Assembly: GCA_026874595.1 (NCBI GenBank)
Contig: CM049306.1
Coordinates: 52,856,019-52,920,018, forward strand
Reading direction: 5' to 3'
Length of the DNA: 64,000 bases
DNA from: Sipunculus nudus
Lineage: Eukaryota > Annelida > Sipuncula > Golfingiida > Sipunculidae
Of the stretch, positions 36,401 through 48,428 are shown piece after piece. Position numbers and translations under genes: made by a program. Position 1 is the first letter of the stretch. Each line of letters opens with the position of its first letter. The notes under the pieces were generated by a model that saw nothing but the letters and a program-made list of their open reading frames with translations, ran no database searches and was not told where the DNA came from.

Positions 36401-37149
36401 ATTTTTTTATGGTCTGCTGGTAAAAAATATTTGAGAGATGTCGAGTAGTTTTCATTTCTGTGAAAATGCTCTTATTTTGAAGCAAAACAAACAGCATGAT
36501 TCTAACAAAGAAAACAACCAAAAATATGGTTTACAATTTGACAGATTATCAAACAGATGCTTTTTGATTGATATTCTTAGGAAAGATTTCTTTCAAACTA
36601 TGAAAGAAGACTATGATAAAGATTATCCTTGTTTAAATGCCTCTGTTCTTTCCTTGTTTCCTTTCTTTTCACATAATGCAATCACCATTTGAGTTGGATC
36701 ATCAATGAGCAAAAAGATATTTGTCATAGTTGAGACTGAAATCAAGGCGGATTTGAAATTTGCCTGGATGAGATTGCAATTGTGATTTTTATGCCCAGGT
36801 GAAATTGTGTTTGTGATCTTTTCCCAGCAGATGGTACTTCAATCCCAGGATATCTCAGCTAGATGAGTTTAAAATCTGTCTGATATCATCCAGGCAATTT
36901 TAAAATCTGCCAAGAAGAGATTCAAATATTGATGTGTTTTCAGATAGAATGTGCTCCATACATTAAATATTCATCACAATTTTTACTACATTTTAATAAT
37001 TCGCTTTAAAAACATGAATAGGTAATTTAATTGGTTGATTATTTTTCATTCTTATCTTTAGGCTTTTTTTTTTGTACAGGTAACCACCTCTTTTTTTTAA
37101 TGCTTGCTTAGCTATGTATATGTACATCTGCAGAAATCCATTCCAGTTT
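33401..37149. other. Mostly single-copy, non-coding
   Basis: A pair of related phrases (ACATA...ACTCTTGAAAAA.TGGTCTA) occurs at about 33652 and 33736, a short direct repeat. The island 33940-34310 is denser in G+C and motifs than its surroundings. Frames at 33891-34142, 36021-36224, 36187-36423 and 36438-36692 have no recognisable domains. Nothing else could be supported. Confidence 0.4.
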
Positions 37150-37472
37150 CAGACTACATGACAGGGCAGTATAACAGGCTTCCTCTCACTTTGTATCCTG
37201 GCGTCAACCAGGCCCAGTGACTACTGCACCTGTGGGCTCTTGGTGCGTAATTGTTCCCATTGCTAGGTCATACCACCAAGGAACCCCCCAAAGTTGCACT
37301 CGTTTGTGAGTGAAATACGGTAGTTGGACATGGTCTTTCAATAGAGCATGCACAGCGCGCATCCCGCATGGGGGCTGACTGTGAAAAATCTCACCTCCTC
37401 AACTGAGATTCGAAATCATCACCTCCCGACCTTTGAGCCCTGTGCTCTACCCTTTGAGAGCTGTGTAGGCTC
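37150..37472 (-). repeat. tRNA-derived SINE with conserved central domain, copy 2
   Basis: Read on the minus strand, the head has GGGTAGAGCACAGGG (A-box, complement at 37436-37456) and GATTTCGAATCTC (B-box, complement at 37405-37417). It then has TTTTTCACAGTCAGCCCCC, AGCAATGGGAAC and GGGCCTGGTTGACGCCAGG (complement 37196-37214). It matches copy 1 at 23108-23390 block for block but is better preserved in the head. It is a Pol III-type retroposon without coding capacity; the LINE partner is unknown. Confidence 0.75.
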
Positions 37473-40400
37473 TTGCATTACTTTCACTTTTTGAGTATTT
37501 TGTCTAGTTTAAGTTAGTCATCTCATACTAATTATAATGGAGAAGTAAACTTAATTAATATTTTAACAAGCATATTTTAACAGATCATTTTATCAGCATA
37601 CGTCAACAAGCTATACAATAAACGGGACTAACCAGCTGGGTTGACAAGTTTTTATACTGATTTTTTAACACTTTGCTTATAATTTATAATGAAAATTCTC
37701 AATATAAAATATACCACGTAAAACTATTCCTCTACAAACCCATTTGTTTCAAACACATTTTCTTTATTAGAACATTCAGTCTTATGAATCTTAAAAGTTC
37801 AAACCTCATTTCACTGATTAGAAAGAAACCCAGAAAAAAGAACAAATGCGTAGCTAGCATTTACTGGTCCATCAATAAATCAAAACATCCATAATAATGT
37901 TAAAATTTTCCTTTTTATAAAGACTTTACTTAATGAACACATTACTGGCAAAGAGAGTATAAAACCTGGTTCTCTGATTTGTCCTATAACAAATCTGGCA
38001 GTTAATCAGTGAACCCCTCAGATTTATTACATTTTGGTGTGTAACTCTGCCTTACTGTATTAAGAAACCTCAATATAACATGATCTACAGCCAATGCTTT
38101 TACCAGTAAGAACCGCTAGCTCCTTATTGGATTAGAACCTTGTCTAATATATGACCTTCACATGTTAATCCATAGCTGTTTATTGGTTCTTCCATATATT
38201 TATCATCCCTGAGGGCAACAACCCTTGTGGCTGAATGCTGAGATGGGACACCATCATGACGAAGATTTCTGATAAAGGAGAAAGTCTGGCAGGAATATTG
38301 ACTGTCCACTGGTCAGCCTTGGTTGTCATCCATTTCTACCAAAGGGCACTTACCTATCCATGAGCTCATATATACAAAATTTCTATGGATAAATAGAAAT
38401 TTTTATCCCTGCTATTAGCTTCTATTGAATAAATTGTTATTAATTGTAAAGAATTATTAATGTTTCAAGGTTTCTTTACACATTCTCATATACTAAATGA
38501 TTTCAAGTTTGATCAAATATTATGAGTGTATCTTATAAATTGTTTTTTAATATATATATATTTTGAGTATTATATCAAAAAGTTATTCCTTGTGAAACAG
38601 TTGAATACAATATATATTGCTTACAGATACTAATGATAAATTGGCATTTAACAAGAAAGCATATTGCAGGTAATACAATTTATTACACAAGTTCTTTTCA
38701 CACAGGTGTTGAAAGAAATAAAAGGATTTGGCATTTTGTTAATAGATTAGAAAAAGATGGAAGGATTGCAAAAGCTGTTGCCATTTTATTTTCCTAGGAC
38801 TTAAGTAAAACTGTGCCATGGTAAACACTAACCACTGCTTAGCTGCAAAAGGTGTATCAGTTAAAGCCTACACTATACTTTTTTTATAATCTGCTTTGCA
38901 CCGAAAATATCCTGCAACTTTTGAAAATTTAGCCACCTTAGAAATAGCTGTACCCTGTTTGTTTGATAACCTTTACCCTGCCATATATAAATATGATACC
39001 ATTATTTCTTTTGTAGTATATGGCCAGCCTGTATCAATTACTTCAAGCATGTCTGCTATTGCATCTACAGGAAAGGCAGATAATCTCAAGGGTGTGAACC
39101 AACTGGAACCCACATTAAGCAGTTGCAATTACTGCTCTATCCACAAGTGATAAGAGAGGGCAAAGAACGATATAGTGGGAAACTAAAACATCAACCACAC
39201 ACTGGCTTTACCTGGGATAGCTTTACTGTATATTGCACCTTGGGAGCAAAACATCCCTTCAGCAGTTCACAAACATCACCAGTTTTAGTCCCTGGGTGGC
39301 TGGAAGGTCATAAAACATACTTAAAGGCTCCCTGTGTAGTTCTTGTACAGATACTTAAACTAGTCTACATGTGGAGTTCTTCAAACCACTCATGTCAGAG
39401 CTAATAAACCTTATAAACAAGCATAAAGTGTGTCTCAAAACTATAATTTTTCACTTGAGCAACAAGGCAGCAAAATTGTGCTTGCCTTTTTACTGCACAG
39501 GAAAGGATCTTGACACTCTAAGAGATAACATAACAGTAAAACCAGGGCTTATGTGAACAGCCCAGCGTTGTATAGTGCAAAGAGAATTTTATTATGCTTT
39601 CCCAAAATCCTGAAGCTTTGAATGTGAAAAGTGCTGGCAAAAACCCATTGTTTGAAATTTCTTGAAGCATCATATTTCATAGTGTTAATCACTGTGTGAA
39701 GTACCTAGGAATGAGCTTCCTCATTTAATGTACATACTCCAAATGGCCCATAGGAAAAGAGACTATATGAGACACTGAGCTATATCTCAAAACAAATCTA
39801 ATTCACAACATTATAATATATTCAGATGGATGTCACAACAGCAGACAGATTCAGCATGTTTTATTACAACAAAAAAAGATCCTTGTGTTGTTTGAAAGAT
39901 TAGTTGATACAGAAGAATGCAATAAACATACAATGATCTGTATACAAGTAAACAAGCAGTTTATCAAAAGGATTTGCAAAAGGATTGGGTGAAAGCCTGA
40001 GGGTTTAGATTTTTCTGTTCCAATGTAATACAGATAGATAATAATTTTTAAAAGGTGAGTTTGTATACCATATAATTAGTTATCTTCATATGGTTTTAGG
40101 TAAAGTGTTAATTAGATTAATATTGTATATGATGGCAGTGGAGTGAAGTGGGTGAATGAGATTATGTTACAGTAGCGAGAAGTGGGTTTGATGGAATGTG
40201 ATAGGGTCAGAAGAAACTCTTCACATGTGAAGTCATGTTCCAAGTTTGGAATATAATGTATTATGATATTTGGGAAAGATTTGTCTCAGCAATAAATAAA
40301 TGAGACTTTTTCAAAAAGTTCTTGTGTTTGAAAAATTCTTGTGTTGTTCACAAAAGTCAAATAGTATGCACCTCTAACATAAGCAATGTTTACAGGTTTT

Positions 40401-40477
40401 ATAGAATTCCTTCAGATATAAAATAATATGGCTGATACACAGCCTGTCTGAACTAAAGTGTCTGAACTAAATTCTAA
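37473..40477. other. Non-coding stretch, nothing firm
   Basis: Three successive plus-strand frames (38896-39150, 39123-39404, 39371-39556) cover 660 bases almost without a gap. That could mean a decayed coding element, but I recognise no transposase or other domain in any of them. The remainder is AT-rich. Confidence 0.35.
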
Positions 40478-41020
40478 AACAAGGGCACCGCAAAAGGAAG
40501 CATCCCCAGTTAGAATGGGTGTATTACACAGTGTGAAAATGAGTAGGGCAGCTCTGAGGCCTTGACGTTTGACCCTATGACCTCAAAATGGATAGGTTTA
40601 TTCATTAGTGTGTGGGTGAGCCACATGTGCAAGATGAAAGGTTTTGGTCAAACTGTTTGACTTAAAATGGGTCCTTTGACCTTGACCTTTGACTCTGTGA
40701 CCTCAAAATTCATAGGGCTCTTCATCATTAGATAGGTGAGTTATATGTGCAAGATGGAAGGTTTTGGTTAAATAGTTTGGCTTAAATGGGTCCACAAGCT
40801 TTATAAAGGCCTTGAACTTTGACCCGAGGACATAAAAATGGATAGGGTTCTTCATCCCAAGGTGGGTGAGCAATATGAAAATGCCATAGATGAAAGGTTG
40901 ATAAAACATTATGGCTTGATATCCACAAGCCAATAATGGACAGAACGGACAGACAGTCGGACGCACTAACGGAGGCATTACTATATTCTTTTTGCAAGTT
41001 TCTTGCAAGGGGATAATAAA
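40478..41020 (+). mobile_element. Family C element with three internal ~125-bp units
   Basis: The 5' end is about AACAAGGGCACCGC. The internal unit CCTTGAC.TTTGACCC/TTGACTC followed by GACCTCAAAAT and GCAAGATG.AAGG starts near 40560, 40679 and 40811. A GGACAGACAG stretch near 40940-40965 leads to a 3' hairpin (40988-41012) and ATAATAAAATAAA. The units are far from identical, so the element is old. No coding frame is preserved. Confidence 0.7.
40988..41012 (+). other. 3' terminal hairpin of the family C element
   Basis: CTTTTTGCAAG, TTT, CTTGCAAGGGG: eleven pairs, three of them T-G wobbles, followed by ATAATAAA. It occupies the same relative place as the hairpins of families A and B. Confidence 0.7.
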
Positions 41021-41022
41021 AT

Positions 41023-41721
41023 AAAGCATTTGAGATACAGCAAGCATTGAATCAATGCAAACTGGACACCATAGAGGTCTCAAAGAACCATAGATTGATT
41101 TGGAAAAGGATATTTAAATAAAATCCTTTTCCAGCTTGCCATGAGGAAGCCACTTTGAACTCTAGAATCTCATTGAACTACAAGTTCCTGTTACTTCTTT
41201 GAAGAACTTGTTCAAATTCAATCAATAATTGTTATCATATATCAGTGGAAAAACTCCTCTGCAATGAAATGCATGCTTATAATGTTAACAGAGCAAGAGC
41301 ATTTTTTCCCCCTTTTTATTTTCCACCAAATTAAAATAAATCTTTCATGTGAATGATACATGAAGATATCACTGTTTTCCGTGAGTTGTCTTGTACATGA
41401 GTGGCAGGGATAAAAATAAGAGAAAGAGAGAGAGAGATTATAATTTTATTCAACATAAAAGTAAAGTATCCGTTCAAACTGTATTCAATATGTCAATATT
41501 TTTGTTTTTATTATGTCTGGAGATTGTTGTTATTGATTTTATTCTGCTGACACAACAGTCACCTGTGACACATGGAGAAAAAAAAATTGTATATAAATAT
41601 GGAGGTTCAGTGATTATACGTTTCTAAATATCTGAGACTATATGATTTAATGAGGATATTGGTGGAAAACTGGAGAGATTTACCACTGGATTTACTGAAA
41701 TAAGATTGTTTTTGATTAAAA
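41023..41721. other. AT-rich stretch, nothing recognised
   Basis: Contains a short GA run near 41420-41438 and a 78-codon frame (41391-41627) without a domain. It lies between elements C and B. Confidence 0.5.
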
Positions 41722-41819
41722 AACTAGATGTGTCGGAACAACACGAATGCCCCCGCCTTGGGCAAATTAGAAACATTTGTAAAATTTGGAAAATTTTTTA
41801 AGTTCAGGAGGTGTCGTAT

Positions 41820-43345
41820 GGTCAAAAGTAGGTCAACAAGGGCAAAATGCAAACTCGATTTGTAACGGGTCATTATCAAGCAACACACCAAAAATCAGGC
41901 CAGTATATGCAGGCATTGTGAAAAAAAGTCCATACATGTGCATTTTCCATAAAAATTTCTGTCTTTCATGAAATTTTCTATAATTTTTCAAAAGTAGGTC
42001 AACAAGGATGAAACGTAAACTCGATCTGTAACTGTCATTATCTGCCCACACAAAAAAAATCAGGGTGGTATCTGCAGGCATTGAGGAAAAAAAGTCAGTA
42101 CATATGCATTTGTTATGAAAATTTATATTTTTCATGAAACTTTCTATGTTCAGGAGCAGTCAAATGGTCAAAAGTAGGTCAACTGAGACAAAACAAGAAC
42201 TCGATCTGTAACTGGTCATTATCTGCCTACACACCAAAAATCAGGCCCATATCTGCAGGCACTGCGAAAAAAAGTCCATACATGTGCACCTTTTTTATGA
42301 AATTTTCTATGTTAGAGCACCGTCAAATGGTCAAAAATAGGTCAACTGGGACAAAACATAAACTCCATCTGTAACTGGTAAATATCTGCCGACACACCAA
42401 AATTCAGGCCAATATCTGCAGGCATTGCGAAAAAACGTCTGTACATGTGTATTTGTCATGAAATTTCATATTTTTCATGAAATTTTCTATGTTCAGGAGC
42501 CGTAAAACGGTCAAAAGTAAGTCAACCAGAACAAAACGCAAACTCGATCTGTAACTGGTCTATATCTGCCCACACACCAAAAATTAGGCCAATATCTGCA
42601 GGCATTGCGAAAAAACGTCCGTACATGTGTATCTGTCATGAATATTTCTATTTTTCATGAAAATTTCTAAGTTTAGGAACTGTAAAACGGTCAAAAGTAG
42701 GTCAACCAGGACGAAACGCAAACTCGATCTGTAACTGGTCTATATCTGTCTACACACCAAAAATCAGGCCAATATCTGCAGGCACTGAGAAAAAAAAAAG
42801 TACATGTGTATTTGTCATGAAATTTCATATTTTTCATGAAATTTTCTATGTTCAGGAGCCTTAAAACGGTCAACAGTAGGTTAACCAGGACGAAATGCGA
42901 ACTCGATCTGTAACTGGTCTATATCTGCTCACACACCAAAAATCAGGCTAATATCTGCAGGCATTGCGAAAAAAAGTCCGTACATGTGTATCTGTCATGA
43001 ATATTTCTATTTTTCATGAAATTTTCTAAGTTTAGGAGCCGTTAAACGGTCAAAAGTAGGTCAACCAGGACAAAACGCGAACTCGATCTGTAACTGGTCT
43101 ATATCTGCTCACACACCAAAAATCAGGCCAATATCTGCAGGCATTGCGAAAAAAAAGTCCGTACATGTGTATCTGTAATGAATATTTCTATTTTTCATGA
43201 AAATTTCTAAGTTTAGGAGCCGTAAAACGGTCAAAAGTAGGTCAACCAGGACGAAACGCGAACTCGATCTGTAACTGGTCTATATCTGCTCACACACCAA
43301 AAATCAGGCCAATATCTGCAGGCATTGCGAAAAAAAGTCCGTACA
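41820..43345. repeat. ~180-bp tandem array inside element B, nine units
   Basis: The anchor CACCAAAAATCAGGCC occurs near 41886, 42050 (altered), 42232, 42396, 42574, 42755, 42934, 43114 and 43296. Units 5 to 9 are regular (178 to 181 bases) and close to identical. Units 1 to 4 are shorter or more diverged (164 and 182). Each unit reads CTCGATCTGTAACTGGTC, ATCTGC, anchor, ATCTGCAGGCA, GTACATGTGTAT, TTTTCATGAAA. Confidence 0.95.
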
Positions 43346-43391
43346 ACTGTTTCATTTCGGAATGACGGAATGACGGACCTGGGTAAAACTA

Positions 43392-43422
43392 TATGCCCCG
43401 GCCACTTTGTGGCGGGGGCATA
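43392..43422 (+). other. 3' terminal hairpin of element B
   Basis: TATGCCCCGGCCAC, TTT, GTGGCGGGGGCATA: fourteen pairs with one mismatch, then AAAAA. Confidence 0.9.
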
Positions 43423-43429
43423 AAAACAT

Positions 43430-46400
43430 TTTTTTTTTGGCTTAGACTAATATTTGTTATAGATGTAGCAGTTTATCTGGAGGCTTTTTTCCTTTATATG
43501 AATTTATAAAATGTTGATGTAGCAAATAAAACCTTGATGACTATGAGTGAGGATTTTGTCAATGATTTGGTCGGTTTCATTTATGACTTTTGGTGTTATG
43601 TTTCTCATACAGCTGTCTGCTATCTTAGTTCTGGTTTTATTTGTAACAAGGGAATCTTTATGTCTTGTGTCATGTTCATGTGTCATGGTTCTTGTTGAAA
43701 AATTAAATGTTTGTAAATATGTTAGTAGCACTTCATGACAGTAATTATAGTAAAAGAACTCGTGCTGAACAATATCAAATGATGACCATATGCTTAACTC
43801 TGCTCCTGCAATTTAGGTGAGAAGTATATCATGTTCTTGGGAACTCCTGACTGAACCTGTCCAGTATATTAAGATATCAAATATAAATTTTTTCTGCATT
43901 TTGTGAATTTCTTTGTATGCTTCTTTCTTCTCCTTAGGTCAAAAGTCTTATAGAAATATATCTGTTTGGAAAAATTTTCATAGGCCTCTGGTATTGAAAC
44001 CAAAACTAATTTTTTTCAACTTTAATAATGATAAGATTATCCTTTCTTACTTAAAACTAAATAAATACAAAATTCTTACCTCTTAGAGAATTTATATAAA
44101 CATATTCATAAGGTGGAGAGCCTTTTTTCCTTAAATATCATTTTAATAACTCAAAGAGGACCATATTTTTTATATCAAATTTTTTATCTGCCCCTTTCTT
44201 TTTTGCATTAAAAAAAAAAAACATACAGATCACTAGATTTCAGCATTATTACACTATGTTATAGCTCTTCAAGTCTAACTCTGGCCAATCTAGCTTTCAC
44301 AGCAAAACAGAAAAAAATGAAAATCAAAGAATTCACTGGCACATTAGCATAATTTTACTGTTGCCTGGCAACACCTGTCCAGTTGTGTTCCAGACAAAAA
44401 AAAACTTCTTACCATCTGACAGAACAAGGAGAAAGGGCCTTTGTTTATTCCTGTTTTACACATGTGAGTGATGTGTCCATGTGTGTGGGGTTAAATGCCT
44501 TTGGTTTCATTAATAATGCAGTGATTACCCAGATGACCTGGCAAAATGAGAACAAAGGTCTCAAGACGCTGGCTGTCAGGTTCAATTAAGGAAAACCTTT
44601 GACGAGAACCCATGTTGGTGCCAGAGTAACAAACAAAACCTAGTTGATTTGTAAAAAGAGAAGCTTGGGAAAATTGACATCAACCACTCACTAAAATTCA
44701 AAGCTATAAATCTGGCCAACTTCTCTATTATTTACCTCAGGGGAAAATTTTTGTCATATTCTGGTTTCCGGTATAAAACGTCTGATACAAATTTATGCCA
44801 TAACTACTTCAAATATTCTCTGCCTATGCCAGATATCATTAAATAAATTAAATGAACGCACAGAACAGAAGATCCTGGCATTTTACAGTTTTTATAATTC
44901 AGTTAAGTAACATAGAAAAAAGTGTTCTTTTCTCTGTGATTAGAATTTTTTTATCACCTGTGTAAAATGTGATCATGTTTTAAAGAATATACAAATGTAT
45001 AAATCTTGAATACACATACCAGTATTTTGAAGCTTCCTCCCTATTATCTTGGCATGGATGTTATAACCATTTTTCTTTTTCTTTCATCTTCCCATCAAAG
45101 CACAATTCAGAGTTTTTACTTTATCTTTACCACTGGCAGTTTTTGGTACACAGACATATAAAAAATATCCAAGTGCCCAACCAATGTTTTCAGTCTAATT
45201 CCAGAATGAGACTTTAAATGTTTGGACAGCCTTGAAGGCAGTGGGTCACAGGGGTTGATACTTCCCCATGCAGGAAGGTTTTAACCCATCTCATTTTTCA
45301 TTCATGATATTATTTGGACTTGTTTTTTTTCATCTGCTTGGGGCAAATAATACTCCCCTTAAGGGAGATGTGTCCAACCATCCACACTGAGCAAAGCCTA
45401 GTCTTCAAAATCCAATTCTCTTGAAGGTCAATGTTTAAGCTCCAAGAGAACAATACTTTGACACTGAAACCTTGTGAATGTTTCAGGTTTCCAGCAACAT
45501 CACCAGTTAATTTCTATGGAGCCTGAAGGGGTTGTGTTTGCGAGTTAATATACAGTTGCACACTTTGGTGTGCTTAATGCATAACATGACAGCTTACCAG
45601 CGAGGCCAGCTGCAAATCACTTGAGTTTACTCTTAATTGAAAGCCTACCCTCTACCTGTGCTGTCAGTCAGCTCATCTCTGTAACCTCTCACATCTGGGC
45701 TGCTACATAAACTGACAAATTTTGTTAGATATAGATTTACCCATATTGCATCCAATATAACTGAACAAGATAGTACAAGGCTGGGGCGTTTCTCTTCAGC
45801 ATTTATGTTTTTACAATAGTAACTTTAAAATGGATTCATTCTGAATTTTGTTTCATTAAATCTAAATTACCAGTACTGTGTCTGATGTAATTGGAAAAGA
45901 AGACAGTTTCTTGAATGTTGCATCTCTTCTTTGATATTTTTCTTTATCAATATTTATAATTTCTCAAGTTTTTAAAGAATAAATTAAAAAAAAAAAGAAT
46001 CTTCAAATGATAAAAGGTAATTCTAAACAAGTTTTAAGTGAACCATTTGGTAATATTTAATACTAAACAAACCACTTAGTAATGCTTTTGAAATTGCCAA
46101 TGAACCAACTCAAGACGTCTTTATTTATTAATGTCATATGGTAAAATCTTTTTTTATTGATTGTCAATTAGTTGCGGGCATGTTGAATTTTAACAAGGTT
46201 TTTCATTTATATATTCAATATTCTGGAAAAATCTTTGAGTTAGTCCATCTCCATTTTCTCCTGATGCTTCATACTCTATTACATTTACCAAATTTACCAT
46301 TTAAGAAGCAGACATGTTTTGTTTCAGCTCAGTCTGCAGACAATCCTCTCATTTCCTGTGACTATGTCATGTGACATATCACATGACCTGTCCAATTTAA

Positions 46401-46825
46401 CTCTAAGGCTCCATTTTTTTCCAGGAAGGAAGTCTGATATATTAGCTGGAACCAGTAAGAGTGGGCAGCAGAATAACTAGACTGGCTTTCTGATAGTATC
46501 TTCTGCAAGGTCTTCATCACAAACTCTAGATCTATTAAATCTTATTTGTTACCTATATTAATTCCTATCATATAATTTTTGACTAGTATCCCTCAATACA
46601 TTTTTCATTCTTATCAGAACATTAATTTACTCCTATTTTGAATGAACTGCATTTCTATGTTTGTTTGAACTTTTTGTTCCCAAAGCAATTCAATTGTCCA
46701 TTTTGTTGCAAGCTTATAGGATTGTGCAACACTTCTTCTCTCAAGCCAAGCAATTGATTTGTGAATTTTTCCAATATCTTGAATTATTTTTTTCCAACTG
46801 GTTTTTCTCTATCATAGCTTTTATG
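43430..46825. other. Non-coding stretch with an RFX palindrome and a GC-richer island
   Basis: GTTGCC-T-GGCAAC (44360-44372) is a perfect RFX X-box. The island 45520-45720 has TTAATTGA, CACTTGA (an Nkx2-type core) and CAGCTG within a short distance. Long poly-T and poly-A tracts occur. Frames at 43547-43738, 44383-44589 and 46138-46374 have no domains. Confidence 0.4.
44360..44372. promoter_or_regulatory. RFX X-box palindrome
   Basis: GTTGCCTGGCAAC has two perfect consensus half-sites with a 1-base spacer. Binding and target gene are not known. Confidence 0.45.
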
Positions 46826-47692
46826 ACAAGGGACCCATGGGTCATGTTGCTCAGCTGAATTTTGGAAATTTTTTGCAAATGCAAAATATACTTATTCATT
46901 TGGGTTTTCATATACATTAGCATTTGAACAGCAAAGAGTAAATGGCCCTGCTACAATGAAACCCTGTAAATTATAGAATAATGGACATGAGCCAAAGTGT
47001 ATTAATAAACATTAATTTATCAACTGAAATAAATTGCTGTAAAAAATGAAATGAACATAATCAGAATTTGATAAACATATTAACACAAGCCAATTAGGTG
47101 TAAATGGCATCTGCACTGTGTATTAATGAAAGCTGTACCCTAAAACCATTTAATGATGCAATAAGGAATAAATGGACCTAAGTGTTATATGAAAGGATAC
47201 ATATCAAAGATAATAAAATGTGCCAGTGTAATTAAGTTTTCAATAGTTAAATATATGGCCATATGAGCTAAAAATTAACACCATGAAAGGTTCCAAATAT
47301 TCATGATTGACTTTTTAAAACTGTTTCACAGTGTTATTCAGATCAAGGCCCCATCAACTTTAAGAGATATGAATGAAAGCTACAAAGTATTTATATCTTA
47401 TTAAATCTTAAAATGTCTATGAGCACTTACATTAGATCCTAATTTTATATCACATTTGAATATAAGGATTAAAATCTAATTTTTTTATTAAAAAAAAAGA
47501 TCAAAATTGTTCAAGTTTCAAATAAAAATGAATTTAACATTGAAATTATAAGATTCATATTGATTATTAGGTCTATGTATTGAAGGGGTGGGTGGGGGAG
47601 GAGTCTCTGTGGTTACTGCTGGTTGCTGAAAAATATGTGAAATTATATGATTCATCTTGTAAATTGTACAGGTCTGTCATCAGGATGGGGTA

Positions 47693-47716
47693 GAGAGAGA
47701 GAGAGAGAGAGAGAGA
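47693..47716. repeat. (AG)n microsatellite
   Basis: About twelve uninterrupted AG units inside element A4. Confidence 0.95.
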
Positions 47717-48230
47717 AAGGCTGTGTGTGGTAGTTATTGCAGACAGCCTGACCAAGCTTACCTAGACACTGAGGGAGCTGGCCAAGAGTAAAGGGATTAC
47801 ATAACAGCCTGGAGAGCTGAGAGCCAGCTCTATAGTACACTGCATACCACTGGCTTGATGTAAACAACCTGACATGGTGCTGATAAAAATCTACAGTTTT
47901 TATCAATTGGTTTCAAATTTCAGATTTTAACAGAGGAAATAATCCTTCTGTAAACATGCTGTGAAAATTAAACCCACAGCACTCACAGGGGAAAAACATG
48001 CTATGGTCAAATTTGGGCAATATTTAAGGTACTGACTTTATATGTATGCTAATAATTTAAAACATTTGCAAAACTCAGATTTAATTTTCGGTATACATTT
48101 TAATCTTGATTAAATTAAGTTATATCCCTGAAAAAGTCTCTAGCTTAAGAAATTCTTATGTTAAGTGAGTAAACATATTTCTTGATTTTTTTACAAAGTG
48201 CATTATGTTCAGGCTCATAACTTCAAAAAA

Positions 48231-48428
48231 TTACTCAATACTGACCTTATTTCTGGTATGTACATAGCAAATGTATAGAGAAATAAGCTCATTAAATATG
48301 ATTAAAGTCAGTTCAGTGGTTTTGATATTAGGCAGTAATGAAGTGTAACAATGGATTTTTGATGGAAAATTGAGGGTTTTCCTTAATATCTCAAAGGAAC
48401 AAAGTCCTAGTGACTCAATTTTAGGCAC
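48231..48428 (-). other. Antisense open frame of family A (65 codons)
   Basis: It shares SFEILRKTLNF, CYTS and LPNIKTT with the frames at 61819-62025, 12239-12442 and 62486-62704. It is not called a gene, for the reason given for the frame at 12239-12442. Confidence 0.25.

Larger units (their letters stand above)
41722..43427 (+). mobile_element. Family B element with nine ~180-bp internal units
   Basis: The 5' end is AACTAGATGTGTCGGAAC followed by ATGCCCCCGCC (41747-41757). The interior is a tandem array. The 3' end has AATGACGGAATGACGGACC, then the hairpin 43392-43422 and AAAAACA. The 5' ATGCCCCCGCC is the exact reverse complement of GGCGGGGGCAT in the right arm of the hairpin (43411-43421). 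No coding frame is present beyond short frames that repeat with the array. Non-autonomous; class uncertain, same plan as family A. Confidence 0.8.
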
